From Nocardioides pini (lineage in GTDB: Bacteria > Actinomycetota > Actinomycetes > Propionibacteriales > Nocardioidaceae), in the NCBI RefSeq assembly GCF_026712185.1, contig NZ_JAPPUX010000004.1, forward strand, positions 248,001-312,000: a stretch of DNA of 64,000 bases, given 5' to 3'. Positions 24,472 to 33,258 of this stretch are shown here, piece after piece (positions within the stretch are counted from its first letter, which is position 1; every line of letters begins with the position of its first letter). The notes beneath the pieces are model-generated. The model did not search any database. It was not told the origin of the DNA and saw nothing but the letters and a program-made list of their open reading frames with translations. The position numbers and the translations under genes are program-made.

Positions 24472-25111
24472 GCCGGTCGTCGAGCCCGTGCTCGATGGCC
24501 CAGCGGGTCAGCTGCACGCGGTTGTTCATCTGCAGCTTGCGCAGGGTGTTCTGCACGTGGTTCTGCACGGTGCGGTGCGAGAGCACCAGGCGGGCGGCGA
24601 TCTGCTTGTAGCTCATGCCCGTGGCGACCATCTTGAGGATCTCGGTCTCCCGCTCGGTGAGCTGGTCGCGCGGGTCGTCCGCCGGGCCGTCGGCGATGCG
24701 ACGGAACTCCCCCAGCACCAGGCCGGCGAGACCGGGGGTGAAGACCGTGTCGCCGTCGGCGACCCGGGTGACCGCGTCGACGAGCTCGGCGCTCGAGGCC
24801 GACTTGACCAGGTAGCCGGTGGCACCCGCCTTGATCGCCTCGAGCACGTCGTCCTGCTCGCCGCTGGCCGACAGGATCAGCACCCGCGCCGTCGGGTCGT
24901 GCTCGAGCATCATGCTCGTGACCTGCACACCCGTGCTGTCCGGCAGCTGGAGGTCCAGCACCACCACCTGCGGCGCCGCCGCCGGGAACCGCGCCATCGC
25001 CTCACGCCCGTTCGACGCCACCGCCACGACCTCGTGCCCGGCCGCCTGCAGGTCGCGTTCGACCGCGTCACGCCACATCGGGTGGTCGTCGACCACCATC
25101 ACCCTGACCAT
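24467..25111 (-). CDS. MacR-like NarL/FixJ response regulator
   Basis: A 214-residue response regulator: receiver domain with Asp53 in VVLDLQLPDST and a C-terminal LuxR-type helix-turn-helix (about 145-205, LTEREIL ... SYKQIAARLVLSHRTVQNHVQNTLRKL). The partner kinase is at 25659-26789. Kinase and regulator beside a plsC gene match the position of MacRS in Streptomyces, which controls membrane or lipoprotein genes there. A strong GGGAGGGGG precedes the ATG. A flavin-reductase-like gene sits between regulator and kinase. Confidence 0.92.
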   Translation of the reverse strand: MVRVMVVDDHPMWRDAVERDLQAAGHEVVAVASNGREAMARFPAAAPQVVVLDLQLPDSTGVQVTSMMLEHDPTARVLILSASGEQDDVLEAIKAGATGYLVKSASSAELVDAVTRVADGDTVFTPGLAGLVLGEFRRIADGPADDPRDQLTERETEILKMVATGMSYKQIAARLVLSHRTVQNHVQNTLRKLQMNNRVQLTRWAIEHGLDDRP

Positions 25112-25147
25112 GGGTCCCCCTCCCGGTTGGACCGCAGCGTAGACCGC

Positions 25148-25654
25148 TCAGCCACCCGGTGGGACGTAACGCCCCCGGCGGTGGACGAGAGGAGCGGGAT
25201 CGTCACCGACGACGAGCTCGTCGATCGTGCACGTCACCAGGCGTGACCACCCGACCTCGGTCGACGTCTCCACGCCCACCAGGGCCCAGGTCACGGCACT
25301 GCTGAGCCGTGGGCCGTACCCGCTGTCGTCCCAGTCGGCCATCCGCCACGGGCCGCCGGGTGCCGGAGTGGTGCCCGCGAAGGCGTCGGCCAGGTCGCGG
25401 TCGTCCCACGAGAGCAGCTGCACGACGCCGCGCCCCGTCTCGAGCAGCACCTCCGTGAGGTCGGCGTCGGGGTCGAGCAGCGCGAGCACCCGCCCGGGAT
25501 CGCCGGCCGCCACCAGCCACGACGTGACGGTCAGGCCCGCTCGCTCGGTGTCGTCCCCCGCCGTCCAGAGGGACACCGTGCCGCCGAGGCGTCCGCGCAG
25601 TCGTCGTACGGGGTCGTCGGGCGTCGGGAACGGGTGGCCGGCGTGGATGGTCAC
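25148..25654 (-). CDS. Flavin-reductase-like (FMN-binding split-barrel) protein
   Basis: A 168-residue protein resembling the flavin reductase/FMN-binding split-barrel family: RRLRGRLGGTVSLWTAG at the start, AGLTVTSWLVAAGDPGRVLALLDPDADL, then FAGTTPAPGGPWRMAD and a late ALVGVETSTEVGWSRLVTCTIDELVVGDD. Such proteins bind FMN or act as reductases; here the match is moderate and the substrate is unknown. The GTG start follows TAGCGT by 6 nt, and that hexamer overlaps the stop of the kinase gene. It separates the two halves of the two-component system. Confidence 0.7.
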   Translation of the reverse strand: MTIHAGHPFPTPDDPVRRLRGRLGGTVSLWTAGDDTERAGLTVTSWLVAAGDPGRVLALLDPDADLTEVLLETGRGVVQLLSWDDRDLADAFAGTTPAPGGPWRMADWDDSGYGPRLSSAVTWALVGVETSTEVGWSRLVTCTIDELVVGDDPAPLVHRRGRYVPPGG

Positions 25655-25658
25655 CCGG

Positions 25659-26789
25659 TCACGCTAGCGGCACCGACAGCTCCCACTCGGTGCCCCACTC
25701 GCCGCTGCGGAGCGTCGCGGTCCCACCGAGGCCCTCGATGCGGCCACGGATCGAGGACGCGACGCCGAGACGCCCCTCGGCCGCTGCCTCGTCCACCCGC
25801 CCCGGCGCCATGCCGGGACCGTCGTCGCGCACCGAGACGGTGATCGCGTCGGGCGCCGACTCGGCCAGGACCCAGGCCGCCCCCTCGGCGCCCACGTGGG
25901 CCAGGACGTTGTCGAGGCAGGCCTTCACCGCGGCCACGGTCTCCGTGGCGACGTGCTCGTCCACGAGCACGGCCCCGCCCGGGGTCGCCACCTCGACCCG
26001 CACCGGGTGGGCCGTGGCCATCGCCTCGAGCGCACCGGCGAGGTCGACCCGTCCACCGGAGCCGGTCGGCACCGTGTCCTGCTGCCGGATCAGCGAGCGC
26101 AGCCCCCGCTCCTGCTCCCCCGCCATCCGGCCGAGCTCGGCCCACTGGCCGCCGGCCGCCGCGCCCTGCCGCTGGACCATGGCGAGCACCTGCAGCACGC
26201 CGTCGTGCACGGCGCGAGCGAGCCGGGTCCGTTCCTCGGCGGCCGCGGCCGCGTGCTCTGCGGCGTCACGCTCGTGCGCCATCCGCTGGAGCGACTCGCA
26301 CATGTAGCCCACGATCGGTCCGCCGATGAGCACGAGGAAGACGTTGCCGTAGTTGCCCTGGTCGATCTCCTGCCGCGGCAGCAGGTCGGCCACGGACAAC
26401 GCGGCGGCCGCGACCAGGCCGCCCTTCCAGTGCCAGTGGATCGCCCACGCCAGCAGGGCCCCCATCACCCAGAAGCCGGGGATGGTCGCGTTGAAGTCCT
26501 CCGACTTCAGCCACGGGGTCACGGCGATCGCCGCCACCGCGATCGCCAGGTCGGCGACGAGCAGCGCGGGCGTGCGCGTGGAGCGCCGGCCGTAGAGCCA
26601 GATCGCGAACCCGGTCCACACCACCAGTGCCACCACGACGACGAGCGCGAGGGTGGGGTGCGAGAAGCTCTCACGACGGTAGGCGTTGAGGGCGACCATG
26701 TTGATGGTGACCACGACCCGCACGAGGGCGAGCGCGGAGTAGAGCCGGTCCTCGACGGCGAGGGCTGAGTCGGCCCGCGGGTGGTCCAC
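25659..26789 (-). CDS. MacS-family sensor histidine kinase
   Basis: A 376-residue membrane kinase with about five hydrophobic segments (20-165), a short coiled linker, the phosphoacceptor block RLARAVHDGVLQVLA (His195) and a HATPase domain whose N box is ACLDNVLAHVG and G1 box is VRDDGPGMAP. It is of the NarL-partner type. The name comes from resemblance to MacS and from the neighbouring plsC and response regulator. The signal is unknown; the short extracellular loops suggest sensing within the membrane. It follows plsC by 20 nt and may be cotranscribed with it. Confidence 0.9.
   Translation of the reverse strand: MDHPRADSALAVEDRLYSALALVRVVVTINMVALNAYRRESFSHPTLALVVVVALVVWTGFAIWLYGRRSTRTPALLVADLAIAVAAIAVTPWLKSEDFNATIPGFWVMGALLAWAIHWHWKGGLVAAAALSVADLLPRQEIDQGNYGNVFLVLIGGPIVGYMCESLQRMAHERDAAEHAAAAAEERTRLARAVHDGVLQVLAMVQRQGAAAGGQWAELGRMAGEQERGLRSLIRQQDTVPTGSGGRVDLAGALEAMATAHPVRVEVATPGGAVLVDEHVATETVAAVKACLDNVLAHVGAEGAAWVLAESAPDAITVSVRDDGPGMAPGRVDEAAAEGRLGVASSIRGRIEGLGGTATLRSGEWGTEWELSVPLA
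25661..25666 (-). promoter_or_regulatory. Leaderless -10 element inside the kinase 3' end
   Basis: TAGCGT on the minus strand, 6 nt before GTG 25654; it covers the last bases of the upstream kinase gene. Confidence 0.5.
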
Positions 26790-26809
26790 CTGCGGGCGCG
26801 GGCCGGCGT

Positions 26810-27577
26810 TCAGGACGCCTTCTGCTCAGGCCCGTCCGCGGCCTGCTCGCGCGCCGCCTTCTCCTGCTCGGCCTTCTCGCGCTCGGCCTGCTTGGCCTTC
26901 TCCTTGTCGAGCTCCTTCGCCTTGCTGGCGTAGAGGTCGACGTACTCCTGGCCGGAGAGCCGCATGATCTCGTACATGATCTCGTCGGTGATCGAGCGCA
27001 GGATGTAGCGGTCGTTCTCCATGCCGGCGTAGCGGGAGAAGTCGAGCGGCTTGCCGAAGCGCACGACCGGGCGGGTCCAGGTGCCGTAGACCTTGCCGGT
27101 CGGGGCCACCACGTCGGTGCCGACGACAGCGCACGGGATCACCGGGGCACCGCTCTCCAGGGCCAGCCGGGCCACCCCGGTCTTGCCGCGGTAGAGCTTG
27201 CCGTCGTGCGACCGGGTGCCCTCGGGGTAGATCCCGAACAGCTCGCCCTCAGCGAGGATCTTCATCGCCGACTTCATCGCGCCCTCTGCGGCGTTGGCGC
27301 CGGACCGGTCGATCGGCACCTGGCCGGCACCGGTGAAGAACTTCTTCTGGAACCAGCCCTTGATGCCCGGGCTGGTGAAGTACTCGGCCTTGGCAACGAA
27401 AGTGACCCGACGGGTGAGCGTGAGCGGCATGAACAGCCAGTCGGCGTACGACAGGTGGTTGCTGGCGAGGATCGCGGGCCCCACCTCCGGCACGTGGTCG
27501 GTGCCGTAGGCCTTGGGCCGGAAAACGAGTCGCAGCACCGGCCCGAGGGCGATCCACTTCAGGAACCAATAGAGCAC
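26810..27577 (-). CDS. plsC: 1-acyl-sn-glycerol-3-phosphate acyltransferase-like (PlsC)
   Basis: A 255-residue PlsC-family acyltransferase of phospholipid synthesis. The catalytic HX4D motif is SNHLSYADWL (His41, Asp46) and the glycerol-phosphate-binding motif is FGIYPEGTRSHDGKL. APVIPCAVVGTD is the third family block. The C-terminal 35 residues are a highly charged Lys/Glu/Ala tail. GTG 27577 follows TAGTCT by 6 nt. The gene corresponds in position to Rv2182c of M. tuberculosis. Acyl specificity is not known. Confidence 0.92.
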   Translation of the reverse strand: MLYWFLKWIALGPVLRLVFRPKAYGTDHVPEVGPAILASNHLSYADWLFMPLTLTRRVTFVAKAEYFTSPGIKGWFQKKFFTGAGQVPIDRSGANAAEGAMKSAMKILAEGELFGIYPEGTRSHDGKLYRGKTGVARLALESGAPVIPCAVVGTDVVAPTGKVYGTWTRPVVRFGKPLDFSRYAGMENDRYILRSITDEIMYEIMRLSGQEYVDLYASKAKELDKEKAKQAEREKAEQEKAAREQAADGPEQKAS

Positions 27578-27583
27578 GGGTCG

Positions 27584-27589
27584 AGACTA
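27584..27589 (-). promoter_or_regulatory. Leaderless -10 element for plsC
   Basis: TAGTCT on the minus strand, 6 nt before GTG 27577. Confidence 0.6.
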
Positions 27590-28450
27590 TCCCTGCTGCT
27601 GGGCGGCGACCCGGTCGATGAAATCCGCGGACTCGGCGAAGATCCGCGGTGCGTCGTGGTCGAGGGTGGCCACGTGGTAGCTGTCCTCGAGCACGCGCTC
27701 CTCGAAGTCCTTGGACGACAGGCTGGCGTGCAGGGCCCTGGACGACGACACGTCGGCGACGTGGTCCTCCGCCGAGTGGAAGTAGAGCACCGGGACGGTG
27801 ATCCTCGGGAGGTCGCGCCGCAGCTCCGCCCATCCGCGGGACATGGAGTGGGCGGCCTTCAGGGGCATGACGGGATAGGCGACCTCGTCCATGCCGGGCT
27901 TCTTGATGTCGTTGCGGATGCCGGGGAACGCGGGCACGAACCGCTGCAGCACCGGCAGCAGGACGGCGTCCTTGCGCATCGTGTCCACAGCGACGTTGAC
28001 CAGGACCAGACCGGCGAGGTCCTCGCCGCGGTCCGCGGCCAGCCGGAGGCACAGCGAGGCGCCCATGGACAGGCCGACGGCGAGGACGACGTCGTTCTCG
28101 GCAGCGAGCCTGTCGAACGCATCCTCGGCCGTCGCGACCCAGTCGGACCACGTGACCTTGTTGCAGTCCTGCCAGCGGGTCCCGTGGCCGGGCAGCAGCG
28201 GCATCTCCACGGCGTACCCGCGCGCCGCGAGGTCCTCGGCCCACGGCCTCATGGAGGCGGTGCTGCCGGTGAAGCCGTGCAGGACGAGGACGCCGACGCG
28301 TCGGCCGCCGGTGAGCTCGGGCTTCGCGGGGACGGACATCGGGGCGACCAGCGTGGGGTCGAGGGGTGCGGCATGCGCGCCGCGGAACGGGATCCTCACG
28401 GGCACAGTGTGCACCAGCCGGGACGGGTCGAGGCCCGTGCGACGCGCCAC
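27587..28450 (-). CDS. Alpha/beta hydrolase (carboxylesterase / monoacylglycerol lipase-like)
   Basis: An alpha/beta hydrolase of up to 287 residues. It shows the oxyanion block VLVLHGFTGSTASM, nucleophile elbow AVGLSMGASL, an Asp in YFHSAEDHVAD and a His in EDSYHVATLDHD, matching the Est30/monoacylglycerol lipase group. An ester or acylglycerol substrate is likely, fitting its neighbour plsC. The start is uncertain: GTG 28450, GTG 28399 and ATG 28339 are all in frame and none has a clear signal. It is divergent from the gene at 28480. Confidence 0.83.
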   Translation of the reverse strand: MARRTGLDPSRLVHTVPVRIPFRGAHAAPLDPTLVAPMSVPAKPELTGGRRVGVLVLHGFTGSTASMRPWAEDLAARGYAVEMPLLPGHGTRWQDCNKVTWSDWVATAEDAFDRLAAENDVVLAVGLSMGASLCLRLAADRGEDLAGLVLVNVAVDTMRKDAVLLPVLQRFVPAFPGIRNDIKKPGMDEVAYPVMPLKAAHSMSRGWAELRRDLPRITVPVLYFHSAEDHVADVSSSRALHASLSSKDFEERVLEDSYHVATLDHDAPRIFAESADFIDRVAAQQQG

Positions 28451-28466
28451 GGGACCAGGACCCCGC

Positions 28467-28472
28467 TACCGT
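28467..28472 (+). promoter_or_regulatory. Leaderless -10 element for the 157-residue membrane protein
   Basis: TACCGT, then 7 nt, then GTG 28480. Confidence 0.6.
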
Positions 28473-28479
28473 AGATCTC

Positions 28480-28953
28480 GTGAGTCGCCCGGAGGACGAG
28501 AGCCGCGCCGAGCTCGCCTGGCGCGAGATCGTCGAGAACTACGGCGAGCGCGCTGTCCTGGACGACCCGGCGACCGCGACGGACGAGGCCGCACCGGCTC
28601 CCGTGGATCCTGCCCCGGACGACCCGGCACCCCTCGCTGCCGCCGACCTGCCGGAGCACCTGCAGGACGACGACGAGGTCGAGCGGCGCGAGCAGGCGAT
28701 CGCCGAGGCCGAGCGCTTCCGACCCCCGCCGGCGCCTCCCTTCCCCGTCCCTCGCACCTGGCAGCGCGGCCTGGCCTGGGCCGGCATCTTCGTTGCCCCC
28801 CTCATCGCGCTCGTCATCGGGCTGTTCTCGATCTACGTCAACCCGTTGGTCGGCTGGGTGCTGGTCGGGTGGTTCGTGGGCGGGTTCGCCTACCTCGTCC
28901 TCGTCATGCCGAAGTCGCCCCGCGACCCCTGGGACGACGGCTCCCGCATCTGA
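28480..28953 (+). CDS. Small two-helix membrane protein, conserved hypothetical
   Basis: A 157-residue protein: an acidic, Pro/Ala-rich cytoplasmic N-terminus (REIVENYGERAVL near the start, heptad-like EHLQDDDEVERREQAIAEAERF), the block FPVPRTWQRGLAWAGIF, then two transmembrane helices with a conserved Gly/Trp turn (YVNPLVGWVLVGWFVGGFAYLVL). Similar proteins are common in Nocardioides-type actinobacteria without assigned function. The GTG start is fixed by the -10 spacing. The next gene has its own promoter 26 nt later. Confidence 0.75.
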   Translation: MSRPEDESRAELAWREIVENYGERAVLDDPATATDEAAPAPVDPAPDDPAPLAAADLPEHLQDDDEVERREQAIAEAERFRPPPAPPFPVPRTWQRGLAWAGIFVAPLIALVIGLFSIYVNPLVGWVLVGWFVGGFAYLVLVMPKSPRDPWDDGSRI

Positions 28954-28978
28954 GCCCGCCGTCGACCTCGCGCAGGCG

Positions 28979-28984
28979 TAGGGT
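28979..28984 (+). promoter_or_regulatory. Leaderless -10 element for the ornithine-cyclodeaminase-like gene
   Basis: TAGGGT, then 7 nt, then GTG 28992. Confidence 0.6.
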
Positions 28985-28991
28985 CGTCAGC

Positions 28992-30227
28992 GTGGGGGCG
29001 CGGGAGACGGTCGAGGTCACGGGGCACCTCATGGACAGCGGCATCCTGTCGCGCGTCCTCGACGACATCCGCGAGTACGGCGGGGACTTCGTCATCGAGG
29101 AGTTCGACGTCGGCCACGAGGCGCACGACCCGAGCAGCGCCCGCATCACCGTCGAGGCTCCCGACGAGGAGTCGCTCCAGCGCCTCCTCATGCGCCTGCA
29201 GACCCGCGGGGTCAACCAGCTCTCCCACGACGACGCCGGCGTCACGACCGCCGACCGGGACGGCGTCCTTCCCGACGGGTTCTACGCGACGACCAACCTC
29301 GACACGCGGGTACGCCTCGGAGGTCGGTGGTACGACGTCCAGAACCCCGAGATGGACTGCGGACTGGTCGTCGAGGAGTCGGGCTCCGGCGACCGGCGCG
29401 TGCGGACCGTCCCCATGTCGGACGTCGCTCGGGGCATGCGGATCGTGGTGGGTGCCGCGGGGATCCAGGTGAGCGTGCCGGGCCCGGCACCCGCGGTCGA
29501 GGCGGCCATGTCGTTCGACGCCGACCACGGACCGGAGCGACCGCAGACGGTGCTCGTCCGACAGGTGGCAGACGGGATGCGGCAGTCACGGAAGGACGGC
29601 AAGCGCCTGCTGTGGGTGGCCGGACCCGGCCTGGTCCACGCGGGCGGCGTGCCCGCCATGACGGCCCTGGTCCGGGCCGGGTGGGTCGACGTCCTGTTCG
29701 CGGGCAATGCCGTGGCCGCGCTCGACATCGCGACCGCCCTCTACGGCCCCACCCCCGAGACCGACACCCGGCCCGGCCACGAGCACGGCCACGAGCACCG
29801 GGTGCGGGCGGTCAACACCATCCGCGGGGCCGGGTCGATCGCGGGCGCGGTGCGAGACGGGGTGCTGCGCAGCGGCATGATGCACGCGCTCGTCACCGCT
29901 GGGAAGCGATTCGTCCTCGTCGGCTCCGTCCGCGACGACGGGCCGCTCCCCGAGGTCCACACCGACGTGGTCGAGGGCCAGCGGGCGATGCGGGCCGAGA
30001 TCCACGACATCGGCTACTGCCTGATGATGGCGACGCAGCTGTACGCCGTCGCGACCGGCAGCCTGCTGCCGGCGTCCGTGCCGCTCGTCTGCGTCGACAT
30101 CAACCCGGCCACGGTCACCCGGCTCGCCGACCGAGGCACCGGCCAGGGGCGCGGCATCGTCACGGACGTGGGCCTGTTCCTGGAGCAGCTCGCGCTCGAG
30201 CTGGTCGCCGACTACCGCCGCGGTTGA
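28992..30227 (+). CDS. TIGR00300-type (LOR/SDH domain) ornithine cyclodeaminase-like protein
   Basis: A 411-residue protein of the TIGR00300/LOR-SDH group. The N-terminal block VEVTGHLMDSGILSRVLDDI with EFDVGHEAHDPSSARITVEA is the family mark; the C-terminal part has LWVAGPGLVHAGG, LFAGNAVAALDIATAL and VNTIRGAGSIAGAV. Archaeal members and the C-terminal half of cyanobacterial AgrE/ArgZ convert ornithine to proline, so an ornithine cyclodeaminase role is likely but not shown here. It lacks the arginine-dihydrolase half. A His-rich insert (GHEHGHEH) lies mid-protein and could bind metal. Confidence 0.82.
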   Translation: MGARETVEVTGHLMDSGILSRVLDDIREYGGDFVIEEFDVGHEAHDPSSARITVEAPDEESLQRLLMRLQTRGVNQLSHDDAGVTTADRDGVLPDGFYATTNLDTRVRLGGRWYDVQNPEMDCGLVVEESGSGDRRVRTVPMSDVARGMRIVVGAAGIQVSVPGPAPAVEAAMSFDADHGPERPQTVLVRQVADGMRQSRKDGKRLLWVAGPGLVHAGGVPAMTALVRAGWVDVLFAGNAVAALDIATALYGPTPETDTRPGHEHGHEHRVRAVNTIRGAGSIAGAVRDGVLRSGMMHALVTAGKRFVLVGSVRDDGPLPEVHTDVVEGQRAMRAEIHDIGYCLMMATQLYAVATGSLLPASVPLVCVDINPATVTRLADRGTGQGRGIVTDVGLFLEQLALELVADYRRG

Positions 30228-30312
30228 CGATTCGGCCCCGCCGGCTGCCCGGATTGACCTACGCTCGCTGGCGCGCCGTACGGGACTCGCGCGCGGACAG
30301 GATCAGAGCACT

Positions 30313-31692
30313 ATGACCAGCAAGCTCGAGGAAGCCGCTCCGGCGGACGTTGACACAACGGCCAAGAGTGCGACGACCCTGCTCTTCATGCGGATGTGGG
30401 CCATCGCGCATGTCGTTCACCTCGTGGCGGCCAACGTCTCTGCTCTGCACACGCCGTGGAGCATCGCCACCGTCGCCCTCGCGGTGGCCGTGGTGCTACG
30501 TCCCAGCGGTCGGCTTTTCGTTGCCATGATGCTGGCGCAGGGGGCCGACTACGTCGCTGAGATGCCTGGCAGCCCGGACCACTGGGCGTTCATCCTCTTG
30601 GTCAACATCACCATCCTCCTGACGATGCTTGTCAAGCGGACTGTCGCCCCTGCGGCCGTGGCCGCGGCCTTCCCGGGCGTGCGGATGGTCACCCTTGTCG
30701 TGTACGGGTTCGCGGCGCTCTCGAAATACAACACGCACTTTCTCGACCCGATCACGAGCTGTGCCAACGCCATCGCTGGCCGGGCGAGCTACGGCCTGAG
30801 CGCCCCCCTCCAGGACACCCTGCTGCTTCCGGTCGCCAGCCTGCTCATGGAGACGTCCGTCCCGTTGCTCCTGGCCCTTCCCTTCACCCGCCGGCACTGG
30901 GTCCGAGTGGCGATGCTCTTCCACTTCACGCTCAGCATGAGCCCGGCGTTCTCGGTCGTCGACTTCACGAGCGCCCTGTTCGCTGTCTTCGTCCTCTTCC
31001 TCTCGGACGAGGAGGTGGACCGGGTGATCGGCGTCTTCCGCGGGGTGGCTGCCAAGTCCGCCATCGCGCGTGACGCCCGGCGCAAGCCAGCGGTCACCGC
31101 TCTCCTTGCGTTCGCCCTGTTCGGCTTCATCGGCCATGCGAGCCCAGGTGCAGCGACGGCTCTCGTGTTCGTCGCTGCGCAACTCTACCTACTGGCACTC
31201 TTCCTGGCTGCGCTCTGGACGTGGCGGCGACCGGCCGGCCGTCGATCGTTCGGTCGTCCGATGCTGGTGCATATCCCGGTTCTGGTTCTCGCCGTGCTCT
31301 GGGCACTGAATCCGTATCTCGGCCTGCGGACGACCGGGGTCTTCACCATGTTCTCCGGCGTGCAGACCGAGGCCGGCCGCGCCAACCACCTCGTGCTGCC
31401 GACCGCCCACCTCACCTCGTGGCAGGACGACCTGATGACGGTCGAAGGATCGAACGACCCTGTGTTGGAGGGGTCGAGGAGGTACGACCTGGCCATCCCC
31501 CTTCTAGCCCTGCGACGCATGGCTCAGGACGATCCCGGCCTCACCGTCACCGGCACTCTTCGCGGCCGACCCGTCGACTTCGGGCCGAACGAGGGGCAGG
31601 TGCATCTGGAGCCGTTGCCGTACTGGCAGTACAAGCTTCTGCACTTCAGGCCGATCCCCATCGGCGACAAGCCGTTCTGCTCGATCAGTTGA
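30313..31692 (+). CDS. HTTM-like integral membrane protein
   Basis: A 459-residue membrane protein with about ten hydrophobic segments. The pattern YGFAALSKYNTHFLDPITSCA resembles the horizontally transferred transmembrane (HTTM) fold related to gamma-carboxylase, and LFHFTLSMSPAF and a C-terminal soluble region ending in KPFCSIS also fit that group. The biochemical role is unknown. Codon use is less GC-rich than in neighbouring housekeeping genes. No clear Shine-Dalgarno lies before ATG 30313. The 3' end overlaps the convergent glucokinase gene by 8 nt. Confidence 0.6.
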   Translation: MTSKLEEAAPADVDTTAKSATTLLFMRMWAIAHVVHLVAANVSALHTPWSIATVALAVAVVLRPSGRLFVAMMLAQGADYVAEMPGSPDHWAFILLVNITILLTMLVKRTVAPAAVAAAFPGVRMVTLVVYGFAALSKYNTHFLDPITSCANAIAGRASYGLSAPLQDTLLLPVASLLMETSVPLLLALPFTRRHWVRVAMLFHFTLSMSPAFSVVDFTSALFAVFVLFLSDEEVDRVIGVFRGVAAKSAIARDARRKPAVTALLAFALFGFIGHASPGAATALVFVAAQLYLLALFLAALWTWRRPAGRRSFGRPMLVHIPVLVLAVLWALNPYLGLRTTGVFTMFSGVQTEAGRANHLVLPTAHLTSWQDDLMTVEGSNDPVLEGSRRYDLAIPLLALRRMAQDDPGLTVTGTLRGRPVDFGPNEGQVHLEPLPYWQYKLLHFRPIPIGDKPFCSIS

Positions 31693-32647
31693 GGGGTGGC
31701 CGAGCGGCAAGTGCGGCACCCACCATCCCCGCGAGAGGGCCGAGCCGAGCGGCTACGATCTGCGGGATCTTGCGGTGCTCTGCTCCCACCACGGCCTGAC
31801 GCAGGGCAGCGCGTGCCGGATCGAGAAGGCGGTCGCCTGCCGCCGACACGCCGCCCCCGACAACAACGATCTCGGGATCGAGGGCCGCTACGAGGTTGGC
31901 GGTGCCAACACCCAGCCAATCACCCACCGAAGCGAACGCTTGGCGAGCCACGAGGTCGCCCTTCTCGGCCGCGGAGGTGACCATCGGACCGGTCACATGC
32001 GCCGGCGACCCGCCGCTCATCTCCATGAGCACTGAAGGCTGGTCGGCCATAAGCGCACGCGCGTTCCGAACCAGAGCGTTCCCTGATGAGTACTGTTCCC
32101 AGCAGCCACGACGACCGCACTCGCATTCCACCCCCTCGGGGACAACGCGCATGTGCCCGAACTCGCCCGTCATTCCATTGGCGCCGCGCATCACCTTCCC
32201 ATGCAGCAGCACCGCCCCGCCGATCCCCGTGCCCATGGTGATTACCAGCGCCGAGGACGCGTCCTTGGCCGCGCCATAGCGGGCCTCTGCGCGGGCCGCG
32301 CAGTTGGCGTCGTTGTCCAGGCCGACCGGGCAGCCAAGTCGGTCGGCGAGAAGGTTCCTCACCGGCTCGCCCATCCATGGCAGGTGCGGCGCGAACATGA
32401 CACGTTCCCCTGCCGCGTCGACGAAGCCGGCCGCGGCCACCCCGACCCCGACGAGCGACCTGCCGTCAGCAGCCTCGAGGACCGCTGCCACCACAGCGTC
32501 CTCGACGAGGTTGGTCGCGACGCGACGCCCGGGCGTAGTACGAAGCGCGGTGCGGGCGACGCGTCCCTCGCCGTCGACGACGCCCGCAAGCACCTTGGTG
32601 CCGCCGATGTCGACCCCGACCACCACGCCTTCATCCACGAGCCACAT
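31685..32647 (-). CDS. glk: ROK-family glucokinase
   Basis: A ROK sugar kinase of up to 320 residues. The phosphate-binding start VVVGVDIGGTKVLAGVV, the catalytic block GLDNDANCAARAEARYG, the second phosphate loop TMGTGIGGAVL, the substrate segment GEFGHMRV and the zinc motif CECGRRGCWEQYSSG are all intact, as in glucokinases of actinobacteria. It should phosphorylate glucose. In Streptomyces glkA lies close to the same ArsA/SRPBCC block. The start could be ATG 32647 or the nearby GTG codons. Confidence 0.92.
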   Translation of the reverse strand: MWLVDEGVVVGVDIGGTKVLAGVVDGEGRVARTALRTTPGRRVATNLVEDAVVAAVLEAADGRSLVGVGVAAAGFVDAAGERVMFAPHLPWMGEPVRNLLADRLGCPVGLDNDANCAARAEARYGAAKDASSALVITMGTGIGGAVLLHGKVMRGANGMTGEFGHMRVVPEGVECECGRRGCWEQYSSGNALVRNARALMADQPSVLMEMSGGSPAHVTGPMVTSAAEKGDLVARQAFASVGDWLGVGTANLVAALDPEIVVVGGGVSAAGDRLLDPARAALRQAVVGAEHRKIPQIVAARLGPLAGMVGAALAARPPLN

Positions 32648-32805
32648 CTTGGCGCACCGAGCAGCGCATGGCCCGATCGGAGCATCGGCCTAGTCACTTC
32701 GAGCCATCTTGCGTCACGGACGGTCAAGAGTGTCGTCAAACCAGCGACACCCGAGACCGGCACCTCCTACGGTGGCGGGCGAGCTACTCGGGGAAAGGGG
32801 ATCTC

Positions 32806-33258
32806 ATGCGCTGGCGACAACGCCTCAACGACCGCACCGAACGGGGTGCGTCTGCAGTCGAGTTCGCGCTGGTAGCGCCCCTCCTCATCTTGGTGCTGTT
32901 CGGTATCGCGACGTTCGGCTTCCTCTTCGCACAGGACCTTGCCCTGTCCAACGCCGCGCGGCAGGCAGCGCGCTTTGCAGCAGTCGCCGGTCACACGTGC
33001 GACGACGTCAAAGCCGAAGCGATAGCGGCCGCACCGCTGGTGGACGACTTAGGCGCCGACGACATCACGGTGTCCATGGACGACGGTATCTCCGCAGGGT
33101 GTGGCAGTTCGACCGCAGAGCCGTGCCGTGAGTCCGAGGACGGTGCCAGCGTCGCGGTGGACATCACCTACGAGGCCGATGTCATTCTGCCCGTACCGGG
33201 ACTCGGTTCGACACGCACGCTCTCCAGCAAGGGGGTCTTCCGATGCGAGTTCTCCTGA
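32806..33258 (+). CDS. tadE: TadE-like pilus assembly protein
   Basis: A 150-residue minor pilin-like protein. The TadE mark is RGASAVEFALVAPLLILVLFGI directly after a basic N-terminus: Gly-Ala processing point, Glu at +5 and a hydrophobic helix. The rest is periplasm-facing with four Cys. ATG 32806 has AAAGGGG just upstream. It overlaps tadG by 16 nt. It belongs to the Tad/Flp apparatus, whose main operon begins 4.2 kb downstream. Base composition is lower in G+C than the flanking housekeeping genes. Confidence 0.88.
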   Translation: MRWRQRLNDRTERGASAVEFALVAPLLILVLFGIATFGFLFAQDLALSNAARQAARFAAVAGHTCDDVKAEAIAAAPLVDDLGADDITVSMDDGISAGCGSSTAEPCRESEDGASVAVDITYEADVILPVPGLGSTRTLSSKGVFRCEFS

